Shown piece by piece: positions 24,938 through 33,911 of a stretch of 64,000 nucleotides of DNA. Position numbers and translations under genes: made by a program. Position 1 is the first letter of the stretch. The number at the start of each line of letters is the position of its first letter. The stretch is from Anaerolineae bacterium (GTDB taxonomy: Bacteria; Chloroflexota; Anaerolineae; JAADDB01), in assembly GCA_015490995.1 (NCBI GenBank), contig WFWT01000112.1, positions 1-64,000 on the forward strand. Direction: 5' to 3'. The notes under the pieces are model-generated. The model was given only the letters and a program-made list of their open reading frames with translations, was not told the DNA's origin and searched no databases.

Positions 24938-27013
24938 ATGATCGCTGATATCGGTCTGATCACGTTAACTTTGGGGTTCGTGTTGGCGTTATACGCGGTG
25001 GGCGCTTCCCTGTACGGTGGCTGGCGCGGTCAATGGAAATGGGTAGAAAGCGCCCGCAATGCGGTGCTGCTGGTGTTCGGGTTGTTGACGATCTCTGTGC
25101 TGGCGGTGGTTTATTCTCTTATTCGACTTGATCTCTCCGTGGCCTACGTGACCGAGGTCTCCAGCCGGGCAACGTCCCTTTTCCTGCGAATAACCGCCCT
25201 GTGGGGGGGACAGCGGGGCTCTCTGCTGTTCTGGTCTTGGCTTATGGCCGGGTTCGTGGCCGCGGTCTCTTTACGCAAATGGGAAAGTGACCGTACGCTA
25301 ATGCCGTACGTGATCGCGGTCGCTACACTGACCACTTCCTTCTTCATTTTTGTGGTGACGTTCTTCGCCAACCCATTTGCCCGTGTGTGGCACATTCCGG
25401 GCACCAACGAAGTGGTTAAGGCAGTGTTTCCGCCGCCCGGTGCTGAGCGCTTCGTCCCTGTGGATGGCCAAGGTTTGAACCCCTTGTTGCGCCACTTTGG
25501 GATGATCGGTCATCCCCCCACCTCGTACATTGGCTTTACGGGGTTTGTTATTCCTTACTCCTTCGCCATTGCCGCTCTCATCACCGGCGAGGCACGCAAA
25601 GACGCGTGGCTACGCACCACTCGACGGTGGACACTTGTAGCTTGGTTGTTCCTTTCCATCGGCCTACTTCTGGGAGGCCGATGGGCTTATGACGTCCTGG
25701 GATGGGGCGGTTTCTGGGGATGGGACCCGGTAGAAAACGCGATGCTCATGCCTTGGCTAACCGGTACCGCGTTCCTCCACTCGGTCATGATCACCGAGAA
25801 GCGAGGTATGCTCAAGGTATGGAGCGTCGTGCTGATCATCCTCACCTATATCCTGGTGGTCTTCGGTACCTTTATTACCCGCACCGGGCTGGTCAGTTCA
25901 GTTCACGCCTTTGCCCGCTCCTCCCTGAGCATGCCCTTCTTCATTTTCATTGGGCTCATGCTCTTGGGATCTCTGACCTTACTCATGAAACGGTTGGACA
26001 CGCTGAAGAGCGATCACGAGCTGGAAAGCTTTGTTTCCCGTGAAGCAGTTTTCCTCTTACAAAACATGCTGTTTGTAGCCATCACGGTTGCGGTCTTTTG
26101 GGGGACCGTTTTCCCCATGATCTCTGAGCTGATTACCGGGGACCGTATCACCGTTGGACCGCCGTACTTTAACAAGGTCACCGGTCCGATGTTTGCCGCG
26201 CTCGTGCTGCTGATGGGTGTGGCACCGCTCTTTGCCTGGCGCCGTCAGGCCGCGCGCACACTGGGCAAGGCTCTATGGGCACCTTTTGTGGTGGCCGTTC
26301 TCTTCGCCGTAGCGCTAGGGATCCGCTACCACATGCACCCTGCCGCTGTCTTCGGTATCTGGCTTATCTCCTTTGTAGCGCTCACCACGTTGCTGGAATT
26401 CTGGAAGGGCATGCGAGCCCGTATGTCGGCCCGAAAGGAAGACCCCCTCACTGCGCTGGCACGCCTGATTACCCGCAACCGACGACGGTATGGGGGATAT
26501 ATTGTGCACCTGGCCGTGTGCTTGATGGCCTTGGCGGTGATCGGTGATGCTTATTTCAAACAGGAGACACAGGCCCCGTTGCGCATCGGCGAAACCCTCA
26601 CCCTAAACGGGTACACCATTCGTTTCGATGGACTGCGGGAATACCTGGGAAGTGACGGCCGGGAAGTGCTGGAGGCAGAGATTAGCCTCTTTAAGGACGG
26701 GGAATTTGTTCGCGTGCTTCGGCCCCGCCGAGACTATTTCATCGTCCAGCAGCAGCCGGTGACTATTCCCGCGGTGCACACAACCTTCGCCGCCGATGTG
26801 TACGTGCTCTTGGTCGGATGGGAGGAGATCACCGCCACATCCGCCACGTTTAAGATGTACTGGAACCCGTTGATTATTTGGATGTGGACCGGTGGTATTC
26901 TCCTTATCATAGGCACCCTGATCGCAATGTGGCCGGATCGCATGGCGCTCGGCGATGTGTCCTATGTCTTGCGTCCGACAACGACACAACCGCAACCGAG
27001 CGCAGGAGGGTAA
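24938..27013 (+). CDS. ccmF: Haem lyase CcmF
   Basis: A 691-residue polytopic membrane protein. The WWD-type haem-handling motif appears as WGGFWGWDPVENAMLMPWL (about residue 250). The gene lies between ccmE and ccmH. It catalyses covalent attachment of haem from CcmE to apocytochrome c. The C-terminus carries a large extracytoplasmic domain before the last helix. The rest of a full system I (ccmABCD) is absent from the window. Confidence 0.95.
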   Translation: MIADIGLITLTLGFVLALYAVGASLYGGWRGQWKWVESARNAVLLVFGLLTISVLAVVYSLIRLDLSVAYVTEVSSRATSLFLRITALWGGQRGSLLFWSWLMAGFVAAVSLRKWESDRTLMPYVIAVATLTTSFFIFVVTFFANPFARVWHIPGTNEVVKAVFPPPGAERFVPVDGQGLNPLLRHFGMIGHPPTSYIGFTGFVIPYSFAIAALITGEARKDAWLRTTRRWTLVAWLFLSIGLLLGGRWAYDVLGWGGFWGWDPVENAMLMPWLTGTAFLHSVMITEKRGMLKVWSVVLIILTYILVVFGTFITRTGLVSSVHAFARSSLSMPFFIFIGLMLLGSLTLLMKRLDTLKSDHELESFVSREAVFLLQNMLFVAITVAVFWGTVFPMISELITGDRITVGPPYFNKVTGPMFAALVLLMGVAPLFAWRRQAARTLGKALWAPFVVAVLFAVALGIRYHMHPAAVFGIWLISFVALTTLLEFWKGMRARMSARKEDPLTALARLITRNRRRYGGYIVHLAVCLMALAVIGDAYFKQETQAPLRIGETLTLNGYTIRFDGLREYLGSDGREVLEAEISLFKDGEFVRVLRPRRDYFIVQQQPVTIPAVHTTFAADVYVLLVGWEEITATSATFKMYWNPLIIWMWTGGILLIIGTLIAMWPDRMALGDVSYVLRPTTTQPQPSAGG

Positions 27014-27016
27014 ACC

Positions 27017-27508
27017 ATGCGCTGGGTAAGATGGCTCGTGGCGATCGCCTTCCTCACCGCGATGATCCTGCGTCCACCTACCGCGATCGCCCAGGAGGGA
27101 AGCCGTGTTCCTACCGATGATGAGGTCAATGCCATTGCCAAAAAACTCTACTGTCCGGTGTGTCCTAACACCCCGCTAGACGTGTGTGAGACGCTGGCAT
27201 GCCGGGACTGGCGCGAGCAAATTCGGGATCAACTCGCTGCCGGGTGGACGGAAGAGCAGATCATCACTTACTTTGTGGAGCGCTATGGCCAACGCGTGTT
27301 GGCCGAACCACAACGTAAAGGCTTTGCGGCGTTGGCGTGGGTGTTGCCTGTTATAGCAGTTGCCGTTGGCCTGGCCATTGTCATTCAGGTGTTACGGGCT
27401 TGGCGTGCCCGTCGTGCCCTGGCCACCGCTCCTCCAACGCCCGCCTCGGTGGACGTCCCCCCCGAGGTGGTCGCGCGGGTGGAGAAAGAGATCAAAGACT
27501 TATGGTAA
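27017..27508 (+). CDS. ccmH: CcmH-like thiol oxidoreductase subunit
   Basis: A 163-residue protein with a signal peptide (VAIAFLTAMILRPPTAIAQ), a thiol domain and one C-terminal helix (about residues 108-133). The active pair is YCPVC (equivalent to LRCxxC), which reduces apocytochrome c before haem ligation. Two extra cysteines (DVCETLAC) lie 10-15 residues further on, not present in E. coli CcmH. Start follows GGAGGG. The C-terminal tail is Pro/Ala-rich. Confidence 0.85.
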   Translation: MRWVRWLVAIAFLTAMILRPPTAIAQEGSRVPTDDEVNAIAKKLYCPVCPNTPLDVCETLACRDWREQIRDQLAAGWTEEQIITYFVERYGQRVLAEPQRKGFAALAWVLPVIAVAVGLAIVIQVLRAWRARRALATAPPTPASVDVPPEVVARVEKEIKDLW

Positions 27509-27520
27509 GGTGATAACCCA

Positions 27521-28075
27521 ATGATGGGATTTTCTGTGGGTGCACTACTGGTAGGCATTGCCCTACTTATGCTGGTGATCCTTGTCATTGCCATGCCGAT
27601 CCTTCAACGACGGGACAACGGCCTGGACCCGAAGGTCAACAACGAGAGCGATCAAACGACCGACCCTACCATACGTCGCATGCAAATTTTGCTCGCCCTG
27701 CGTGATCTGGAATTTGACTACGCTACCGGCAAGGTGAGCGAAGAGGACTATCACACCTTGCGTGCCCAATTGTTACAAGAAGCAGCTGCCCTGCTGGACG
27801 TCGACAAGGTGCAACCGGCCCCAGCTCCTGCCGCCCCTGCGACGGCCACGAACTTGGACGAGTTTATCGAACAGGCTGTCCAGGCGAAACGGCGCCACCG
27901 TTGCCCACAATGCGACCACCCGGTGCGCCCAGGGGACCGGTTCTGTGCGATGTGTGGTCATCCCTTACAACGTACTACTACCTGCCCAGAATGCGGTGCT
28001 CAGGTGCCGGAAAAAGCCCGGTTCTGTACCGCCTGTGGCCAAGCCCTAACCCCGGTACAAGAGGCGACGCTATGA
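27521..28075 (+). CDS. CcmI-like membrane protein with two zinc ribbons
   Basis: A 184-residue protein. It has an N-terminal transmembrane helix (residues ~5-27). Then LLALRDLEFDYATGKVSEEDY resembles the CcmI N-terminal module (TM plus LRDLEFDxxxGKxxxEDY). A Pro/Ala linker and two zinc ribbons follow: CPQCDHPVRPGDRFCAMCG and CPECGAQVPEKARFCTACG. It replaces the TPR part of classical CcmI with Cys4 ribbons. It lies between ccmH and a secreted protein, overlapping the latter by ATGA. Role in the haem-ligation complex is inferred. Confidence 0.7.
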   Translation: MMGFSVGALLVGIALLMLVILVIAMPILQRRDNGLDPKVNNESDQTTDPTIRRMQILLALRDLEFDYATGKVSEEDYHTLRAQLLQEAAALLDVDKVQPAPAPAAPATATNLDEFIEQAVQAKRRHRCPQCDHPVRPGDRFCAMCGHPLQRTTTCPECGAQVPEKARFCTACGQALTPVQEATL

Positions 28076-29394
28076 ACCGAAAGCAACATGGGATGTTCAT
28101 CGCTTGTGTCACGCTAATAGGATTGGTAATAACTCTTGCCTTCGCACCTTCCGTGGCGCTGGCTGCAGCAGACCCTCCAGGGACGCCTGCCGCCAGCACG
28201 CCCACCGCCACCACCACGGTGCAGGGGCGCATTGTGAACCGAACTCCCGAAGGGACGGTACCCCCATCTCTGACGGTCATGATCCATGCCTGGGACACAG
28301 CTGGACTAGAGCAGCTAGCCCGTCCCGGCACGGCTAACCCTGACGGTACCTTCCGGTTCGACGACGTGCCGGTGAGTGAAGGGTGGACATACGCGGTGAT
28401 GACCATCTACCAAGAAGTCACGTATTTTTCCGAACCCTTCAACCTCTCTCCCGACGAGCCAGCGCCTGAAATCGAGGTACCTATCTATGAAATTACCGAT
28501 GACTCGTCTACAGTGCTGATTGACCGCCTGCACATCTTCTTCGATGTGACGCCAGAGGGCGTGATTATCACGGAGGTGTACATTATCTCTAACACCGGTG
28601 ATCGCACAATCTTTGAAGCCGTGACCTTGAACGACGGATCTAAAGCTACCCTGATTTTCCCCTTACCCCTGGGAGCCTCTGACATCCGGTTCAACCAGAA
28701 CTTGGACGGAGAATTTGTGTTACAGCCCGGTGGCTTCGCGGACAGAATGCCGCTGATTCCCGGGGAAGGGGTGCGTCAGGTATTTGTATCCTATACCCTA
28801 CCGTACCAGGACAACCTGATTTACCGCCATGAAGCCCGCTATCCCATCAAAGGGGTAACAGCCCTTATTCCTTCCGCCACGGCGATTGCTTTGAGTGGTG
28901 AAGGGCTTGTGTTTGCCGGCCAACAAACGACCCCGGACGGTCTAAGCATCGACGTCTACACCCGTGAGGGAGTAAACCCTGGACAAGCGATAAATATCTC
29001 CCTGAAAGGAACGCCGAACTTCCGGGTGGGCAACACGGTAGGACGCATGGACACCGCTACGCAAAGCCGTCCCTGGGACGTAGTTATTGGAGGAGGCGTT
29101 TTGGGTCTGACGCTTATCGGTCTTGGGCTGTGGTGGATGCGCCGTTCTCAAGCGACCGCACCACAACCCCAGCCCGCTTCCGGTACACCTTCCGCTGCCC
29201 AGCCGTCAGCAGCAGCGGTGGCCGACGTGGTCACGGCATTCGATCAGGTCATCAGCGAAATTGCTGCATTGGATGATGCCTTTGAGCGCGGCGACATACC
29301 CGAAAAAGAATACCGTCAACAGCGGGAGGCCCTCCGACAGCGGGCGCGCGAACTGCTCGCAGAAGCTCAACGTGTACCCGGCGGCTCGCAATGA
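28072..29394 (+). CDS. Exported membrane-anchored protein in the ccm operon
   Basis: A 440-residue protein with an N-terminal signal (about residues 8-30, ending ALAA) and one C-terminal transmembrane helix (VIGGGVLGLTLIGLGLWW, about residue 345). The ectodomain begins with a carboxypeptidase-regulatory-like beta-sandwich (VQGRIVNRTPEGTVPPSLTVMIHAW ... TFRFDDVPV) and a second beta-rich domain. A cytoplasmic tail contains an Ala/Pro linker and a coiled SxIAALDDAFERGDIPEKEYRQQR helix similar to the one in the preceding CcmI-like protein. Coupled by an ATGA overlap. Function unknown. Confidence 0.65.
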   Translation: MNRKQHGMFIACVTLIGLVITLAFAPSVALAAADPPGTPAASTPTATTTVQGRIVNRTPEGTVPPSLTVMIHAWDTAGLEQLARPGTANPDGTFRFDDVPVSEGWTYAVMTIYQEVTYFSEPFNLSPDEPAPEIEVPIYEITDDSSTVLIDRLHIFFDVTPEGVIITEVYIISNTGDRTIFEAVTLNDGSKATLIFPLPLGASDIRFNQNLDGEFVLQPGGFADRMPLIPGEGVRQVFVSYTLPYQDNLIYRHEARYPIKGVTALIPSATAIALSGEGLVFAGQQTTPDGLSIDVYTREGVNPGQAINISLKGTPNFRVGNTVGRMDTATQSRPWDVVIGGGVLGLTLIGLGLWWMRRSQATAPQPQPASGTPSAAQPSAAAVADVVTAFDQVISEIAALDDAFERGDIPEKEYRQQREALRQRARELLAEAQRVPGGSQ

Positions 29395-29433
29395 TGTTGA
29401 TTCCGGTCCATGAAGGCAAGGAGCGCGTAAGCT

Positions 29434-30033
29434 ATGAGCCGTTCAAAGAGGGGCAAACAGCGTGCACGCCGCAGAACAAAGGCATCGGAACGGCGCGCAG
29501 TTCCTGCCTTCCTCTTTATAGCCGCGGGAGTGCTCGTTTTGGCAGGAGTTATTCTGCTCGCCTTACAACCGCAAATTCTGCAGGACCAAGCGGACACAGC
29601 CCTCGCTTACGATCCCGAAGATGTAGTCTACGACGAGGGTCTATACGGTGTCCATGAAATGGAACCCTCTACAACTCCTATACCTTTCCTGCCCAAGGAC
29701 GGGCCACAACCCAAGCTGGTTATCCCCCATCGCACGTGGGACTTTGGGCGAGTAAAGCCCACTGAAGTGGTTACCCACACTTTCGTGCTGAAAAATGAAG
29801 GGGATGCCCCCTTAACCATTGCACGCATTTACACAACATGTGGGTGCACTACGGCGGAGTTGACGGCTCGAGTTATCCCGCCCGGAAAAGTGGCTCTGCT
29901 ACGGCTTATCTTCGACGCCGGCTATCACGATGTACGAGGACAACGAGTACGTCGCGGTGTTATTATTGAAAGCAACGATCCAAAGAACAGTGAAGCAAGT
30001 GTGTGGGCTACGGCGTATGTGTTATCCAAATAA
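29434..30033 (+). CDS. DUF1573 protein, membrane-anchored
   Basis: A 199-residue protein: a highly basic N-terminus, one transmembrane helix (about residues 24-44), then a DUF1573 Ig-like domain at residues ~95-195. Domain marks are WDFGRVKPTEVVTHTFVLKNEG, TTCGCTTAEL (the Cys-Gly-Cys pair) and ESNDPKNSE. DUF1573 proteins are extracytoplasmic and often near redox or surface genes. A second, lipoprotein version closes this operon at 32622. Start ATG 29434. Confidence 0.82.
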   Translation: MSRSKRGKQRARRRTKASERRAVPAFLFIAAGVLVLAGVILLALQPQILQDQADTALAYDPEDVVYDEGLYGVHEMEPSTTPIPFLPKDGPQPKLVIPHRTWDFGRVKPTEVVTHTFVLKNEGDAPLTIARIYTTCGCTTAELTARVIPPGKVALLRLIFDAGYHDVRGQRVRRGVIIESNDPKNSEASVWATAYVLSK

Positions 30034-30065
30034 TCACGCAAGTGGGTGATACGAACACTAGCGTC

Positions 30066-30326
30066 ATGAAGCGGTGGGTCCGAAGATGTGTAGGTTTGCT
30101 GCTAATCGGGGATAGCATGTTAACCCTGATATGGGGACGGGCATTTTTGCGCTGGCAGCGCCGTCACGTTCCGGCCCTGTACAAGCCTGTCCTAGATGCC
30201 CTATTACGGTGGCCTTATGGGCTGCTGTTAACCGGTGCCACGTTGGAGTTGATGTTAGGGTGCTGGCTCCTGTGGCGAGAGTTGCGTAATGGAAATGGCA
30301 GAAGATTGGTGGAGGTGGCAAAATGA
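30066..30326 (+). CDS. Small two-helix membrane protein
   Basis: An 86-residue protein. Two hydrophobic stretches are visible: CVGLLLIGDSMLTLIWGRAF and WPYGLLLTGATLELMLGCWLL. It starts with Lys/Arg. It overlaps the thioredoxin-like gene by ATGA (30323-30326), so it belongs to the operon. A weak ribosome binding site precedes ATG 30066. I do not recognise it. Confidence 0.5.
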   Translation: MKRWVRRCVGLLLIGDSMLTLIWGRAFLRWQRRHVPALYKPVLDALLRWPYGLLLTGATLELMLGCWLLWRELRNGNGRRLVEVAK

Positions 30327-30892
30327 GCATTGCGGATACGACCACACCGGCTATCGAAAAGCGACGCTTGCCGCGGAGCCCAGGTTGGCTACTGGCCTAT
30401 GCTGTCGCGTTGGCCTTGCTGGGCTTAATGGGTTGGGGCTTGGTACGAGCCGGCCAGGGCCCAGTCGAAAGCGGACCGGCCCCAGATTTCACCCTGACCA
30501 CCTTCGAGGGCGACGTAATCCGGTTGAGCGACCTGCGGGGCCAGGTCGTCGTTATTAACTTCTGGGCCTCTTGGTGCCCTCCTTGTCGGGAAGAAGCACC
30601 GTATCTCGAACGCACCTGGCGTGCGTATAAAGATAAGGGAGTTCTGTTTATCGGCGTGGATTACCTGGACACAGAAAAGAAAGCGCTAGAATACATTGCC
30701 GAGTTCGACATTACCTACCCTAATGGGCCGGATATCGGCACCCGCATTGCCGACGCATATCGGATTAAGGGAGTCCCGGAAACGTTTTTCGTGGACAAAA
30801 AAGGCTACCTGCGGGGTGTGAAAATCGGGCCCTTGCGTCCTCCAGAGCTGGAGGAAAAACTGGATGCCCTGCTGGCTGAACCATATCCATAA
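30323..30892 (+). CDS. TlpA/ResA-type membrane-anchored thioredoxin
   Basis: A 189-residue thiol-disulfide oxidoreductase. A single N-terminal helix (about residues 22-44) anchors it. The thioredoxin fold has FTLTTFEGDVIRLSDLRG, the active site WCPPC (in NFWASWCPPCREEAP) and the cis-Pro motif KGVPETFFVD. In cytochrome c biogenesis such proteins (CcmG/ResA) keep the apocytochrome haem-binding cysteines reduced. It lies between ccmH and ccdA, supporting that role. Confidence 0.9.
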   Translation: MSIADTTTPAIEKRRLPRSPGWLLAYAVALALLGLMGWGLVRAGQGPVESGPAPDFTLTTFEGDVIRLSDLRGQVVVINFWASWCPPCREEAPYLERTWRAYKDKGVLFIGVDYLDTEKKALEYIAEFDITYPNGPDIGTRIADAYRIKGVPETFFVDKKGYLRGVKIGPLRPPELEEKLDALLAEPYP

Positions 30893-31018
30893 GCCGTCAT
30901 AACCGGGGAACTCCCCGAAAGCTATTGTGGTACCTGATGCTCTCCTGAGGGCAAGATCCTATGCCTGGATCGAACACGTAAAAATGTGTTCAGTCCAGAC
31001 CCAAGCGCGGAGGCGGTT

Positions 31019-31834
31019 ATGGACCCAATTGCCATTCAAATCGGGCCATTGGCCATTCGATGGTATGGCCTGCTGGTCACCGGTGGCGCGGTGGCAGCCG
31101 CTTTTGTAGCCACCCGGGAAGCACGCCGTCGAGGAGAAAACCCAGACCATGTGTGGGACATGCTGGTGTGGGTGCTTATCGGCGGCATCATTGGTGCCCG
31201 ACTTTATCATGTTATCTCCAGCCCCAGCACGGGTGGGGGACTCTCTTACTACTTGCAAAATCCCATCGAGATTCTGTATATCTGGCAAGGTGGCCTGGGC
31301 ATTTACGGTGCTATAGTGGGAGGGCTCCTGGCCCTTTACCTGTACACCCGCCGTTATGGTTTGCCCTTCTTACGATGGGCAGATATCGGCATTGTCGGCG
31401 TGCCCTTAGCCCAGGCCATTGGCCGGTGGGGAAACTTCTTTAACCAAGAGCTGTACGGATATCCCACCGACCTCCCATGGGGTATCCGTATCGACATGGA
31501 AAACCGCATTCCCCAGTTTGCCGACCTGCCGCCGGACACAAAATTTCACCCTACCTTTCTCTATGAGTCCCTGTGGAATCTCCTGGTGTTCGGGGCTATG
31601 CTATACATTGCCCGCCGTTTTGACCGGCAACTGAAGGATGGAGACCTTCTCCTCGTGTACGGTATCCTCTACCCGCTAGGGCGAATCCTGGTCGAAACTC
31701 AACGCCCCGACGCGTGGACCATAGCTGGCATCCCTACGGCTCAGCTGATCGGAGCTATATCCATCGTCGCGTGTAGCGTGCTCTTGTGGTGGCGACACCG
31801 TGGAACACCTCAAGCAGGGATGGAGGCGCGATGA
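31019..31834 (+). CDS. lgt: Prolipoprotein diacylglyceryl transferase
   Basis: A 271-residue polytopic enzyme that lipidates the lipobox Cys. Hallmarks: RWYGLLVTGG near the N-terminus, GRWGNFFNQELYG (the Lgt signature, with the key Arg), HPTFLYESLWN, and GRILVETQRPDAW near the end. RBS GCGGAGGCGG precedes ATG 31019. Its position between TlpA and CcdA is unusual for a housekeeping gene, but the window contains at least four predicted lipoproteins. ATGA overlap with ccdA. Confidence 0.94.
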   Translation: MDPIAIQIGPLAIRWYGLLVTGGAVAAAFVATREARRRGENPDHVWDMLVWVLIGGIIGARLYHVISSPSTGGGLSYYLQNPIEILYIWQGGLGIYGAIVGGLLALYLYTRRYGLPFLRWADIGIVGVPLAQAIGRWGNFFNQELYGYPTDLPWGIRIDMENRIPQFADLPPDTKFHPTFLYESLWNLLVFGAMLYIARRFDRQLKDGDLLLVYGILYPLGRILVETQRPDAWTIAGIPTAQLIGAISIVACSVLLWWRHRGTPQAGMEAR

Positions 31835-32550
31835 GCATCTCGGTACCGCTAACATTTCTCGCCGGTTTACTTTCATTTCTATCGCCGTGTGTGCTACCCC
31901 TGGTGCCGGTATACGTAGGATACCTTTCGGGAAGCACGCTGCATGCCACCACAGCGGTACCACGCTCCCGCGTGTTAAGTCATGCCGTGTGTTTTGTGGG
32001 TGGATTTACTTTAGTGTTTATTATCCTTTTTGGTCTGCCTACTACTCTGCTTGGTAGTCTCTTTCAGGACGCCAGCCGATGGATCGCCCGCGTTGGTGGA
32101 CTCTTTGTCATTCTTTTTGGGCTCCATACGCTGCGGGTCATTAACATCCCCTTCCTGAACATGACCCGTCGTTTGGACATGCCCTCAGACATGTCGCCGG
32201 GATATGCCCGCTCCCTCGTTTTCGGGATGACATTTGCGTCTGGGTGGACGCCTTGTATCGGTCCCTTGCTCGGTACCGTGATCACCTTGGCCTTTGCAGA
32301 ACCCTCACGGGCCATCGGCTATGTGTTCATTTACGCCATGGGGCTGGCCACTCCCTTCCTCCTCACGGCACTGCTGCTCACCCGAGGGTTGCCGGTATTA
32401 CAACGTCTGAACCGACATGTCCGCACCGTGGAAGTTGTTAGCGGCGTTATGATGGTGGGGGTAGGCCTTCTCCTTGTCACCGGCATGTTTACGGTGTTGA
32501 ACGGGTACTTCATTCGAATGACGCCGGATTGGCTCCTGCGATATCTGTAA
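31831..32550 (+). CDS. ccdA: CcdA/DsbD-like thiol-electron transporter
   Basis: A 239-residue membrane protein of about six helices. The first helix contains LSFLSPCVLPLVP and the fourth MTFASGWTPCIGPLLG; these paired Cys carry electrons from cytoplasmic thioredoxin to extracytoplasmic partners such as TlpA and CcmH. Start ATG 31831 overlaps lgt. It completes the thiol-reducing arm of the cytochrome c operon. Confidence 0.93.
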   Translation: MSISVPLTFLAGLLSFLSPCVLPLVPVYVGYLSGSTLHATTAVPRSRVLSHAVCFVGGFTLVFIILFGLPTTLLGSLFQDASRWIARVGGLFVILFGLHTLRVINIPFLNMTRRLDMPSDMSPGYARSLVFGMTFASGWTPCIGPLLGTVITLAFAEPSRAIGYVFIYAMGLATPFLLTALLLTRGLPVLQRLNRHVRTVEVVSGVMMVGVGLLLVTGMFTVLNGYFIRMTPDWLLRYL

Positions 32551-32621
32551 TTAACGGCACCAGTGACCCGGCATCCGTCAAAGCGCAGGCAAGCTTAAAC
32601 GGTACCGTTGAAGGATAGATC

Positions 32622-33023
32622 ATGAACTCTACAGCGTGGTGGCGCGTTGGCTTGATCGTAGTGGGTTTCAGTTTGATCTTGGCAGCGTGCAGCCGGGGCA
32701 CTCCCGATATCGAGGTGGAAGTAACCCGGCACGATTTCGGCGTGATCACCCAAGGTACTGTGGCCAGTCTGGATATACCTGTTCGCAACGTGGGCACAGC
32801 CGATTTGCAAATCGAAGCTGTAGTTACCTCTTGTGGGTGCACCACGGCTACCCTAAAGCCGGATGTTATCCCTCCCGGCGGAGAAGGCATGTTACAGGTA
32901 CGTTATGACTCAGGCTTACACCCCGACAAGGGACGGATCCGCCGAGAGGTGTACATTGCCTCTAACGACCCTGATGAACCAGAGGTCATAGTTGTTCTGA
33001 CGGCCGACGTGCGAGTTCCCTGA
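32622..33023 (+). CDS. DUF1573 lipoprotein
   Basis: A 133-residue predicted lipoprotein: signal VGLIVVGFSLILAAC (lipobox LAAC), then a single DUF1573 domain with RHDFGVITQGTVASLDIPVRNVG, TSCGCTTATL and the ASNDPDEPE stretch. It resembles the ectodomain of the membrane DUF1573 protein at 29434. It is last in the operon and is followed by a strong hairpin. Confidence 0.85.
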   Translation: MNSTAWWRVGLIVVGFSLILAACSRGTPDIEVEVTRHDFGVITQGTVASLDIPVRNVGTADLQIEAVVTSCGCTTATLKPDVIPPGGEGMLQVRYDSGLHPDKGRIRREVYIASNDPDEPEVIVVLTADVRVP

Positions 33024-33040
33024 CCATGCTATCCCCTTCA

Positions 33041-33097
33041 CGGCTGAAGTGGCTGTGTTCCCACAATAGGGCTCCCCTCCCACAGCCACTTCAGCCG
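33041..33097 (+). terminator. Terminator after the ccm/thiol-redox operon
   Basis: A perfect 17-bp inverted repeat, CGGCTGAAGTGGCTGTG (33041-33057) with CACAGCCACTTCAGCCG (33081-33097), loop 23 nt, followed by CTTCTTT. It begins 18 bp after the stop of the DUF1573 lipoprotein gene. Confidence 0.85.
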
Positions 33098-33389
33098 CTT
33101 CTTTACATCATGGCCTCACCAACCAACACCAGACCTTGCCTCCATCACTGCGCACATGCTCATATAGCCAACACAGCCGACGGTGTTGGCGTCGACGGTG
33201 TTAGCATAAAGCGCCCCCAGGTTAGTGATGACAAACCACAAACCTGTTTGGAACAGGTGCGTTTCTTCATAACAAAAGAGTCCGTTTGCTCAGGTGGGGC
33301 AATTTTCCCATAATATCAGACGCGAGAACACCCCACCACCCATCGTGCCGGTAAGCCTGTGTATCAATTAGGTGGAGGAGGGCCGGACG
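33098..33389. other. Intergenic region before the mod operon
   Basis: No gene is supported here. It contains a short imperfect direct repeat (GACGGTGTTGGC / GACGGTGTTAGC, around 33179-33205). I see no clear promoter by eye, though one for the flavin reductase/mod operon is expected. Confidence 0.4.
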
Positions 33390-33872
33390 ATGGAACCTGA
33401 AGTGAAAAAGAAAGTCTTGCGCATGATCTCATATGGTCTCTACGTGATGACTGCTCGTGATGGTGAAGAATATGCTGCCGGTACGGTCAACTGGCTATCC
33501 CAAGCCTCCTTCAACCCTCCTTTGGTAATGGTAGGGGTAAAAGTGGACAGTGGTCTGCACGCCCTGGTCGAGCGGACAGGCTGCTTTGCCGTCAACATCC
33601 TTGGGGCCGGGCAGAAAGAAATTGCAGCTGCGTTCTTCCGGGCAACGCAGGTAGCTGATCACCGTATTAACGGTTACCCCTTTGAACCGGGCCCACGTAC
33701 CGGTGCGCCACTCCTACTCGACCTCCCTGCCTGGTTTGAAGCCCAGGTAACCGATATGGTCAAACGTGGTGATCACACGGTGGTGGTCGCCGAGGTCATT
33801 AATGCTGGTCTTCGCCAACCAGACACACCCCCCTTGCTTTTACGGGATACAGGATGGCATTACGGGGGCTGA
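33390..33872 (+). CDS. Flavin reductase-like FMN-binding protein
   Basis: A 160-residue split-barrel flavoprotein of the flavin-reductase/DIM6-NTAB family. It shows ISYGLYVMTARDG, the FNPPLVMVGVKVDSGLHALVERTG flavin-binding segment, FAVNILGAGQ and the HTVVVAEVINA core. It probably reduces FMN or supports an oxidoreductase; partner unknown. ATG 33390 follows GGAGGAGGG. It is immediately upstream of modA. Confidence 0.85.
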   Translation: MEPEVKKKVLRMISYGLYVMTARDGEEYAAGTVNWLSQASFNPPLVMVGVKVDSGLHALVERTGCFAVNILGAGQKEIAAAFFRATQVADHRINGYPFEPGPRTGAPLLLDLPAWFEAQVTDMVKRGDHTVVVAEVINAGLRQPDTPPLLLRDTGWHYGG

Positions 33873-33911
33873 GGTGTGTCTCCAGTCTATGGAGCACCTG
33901 AGGAGAAAGGG

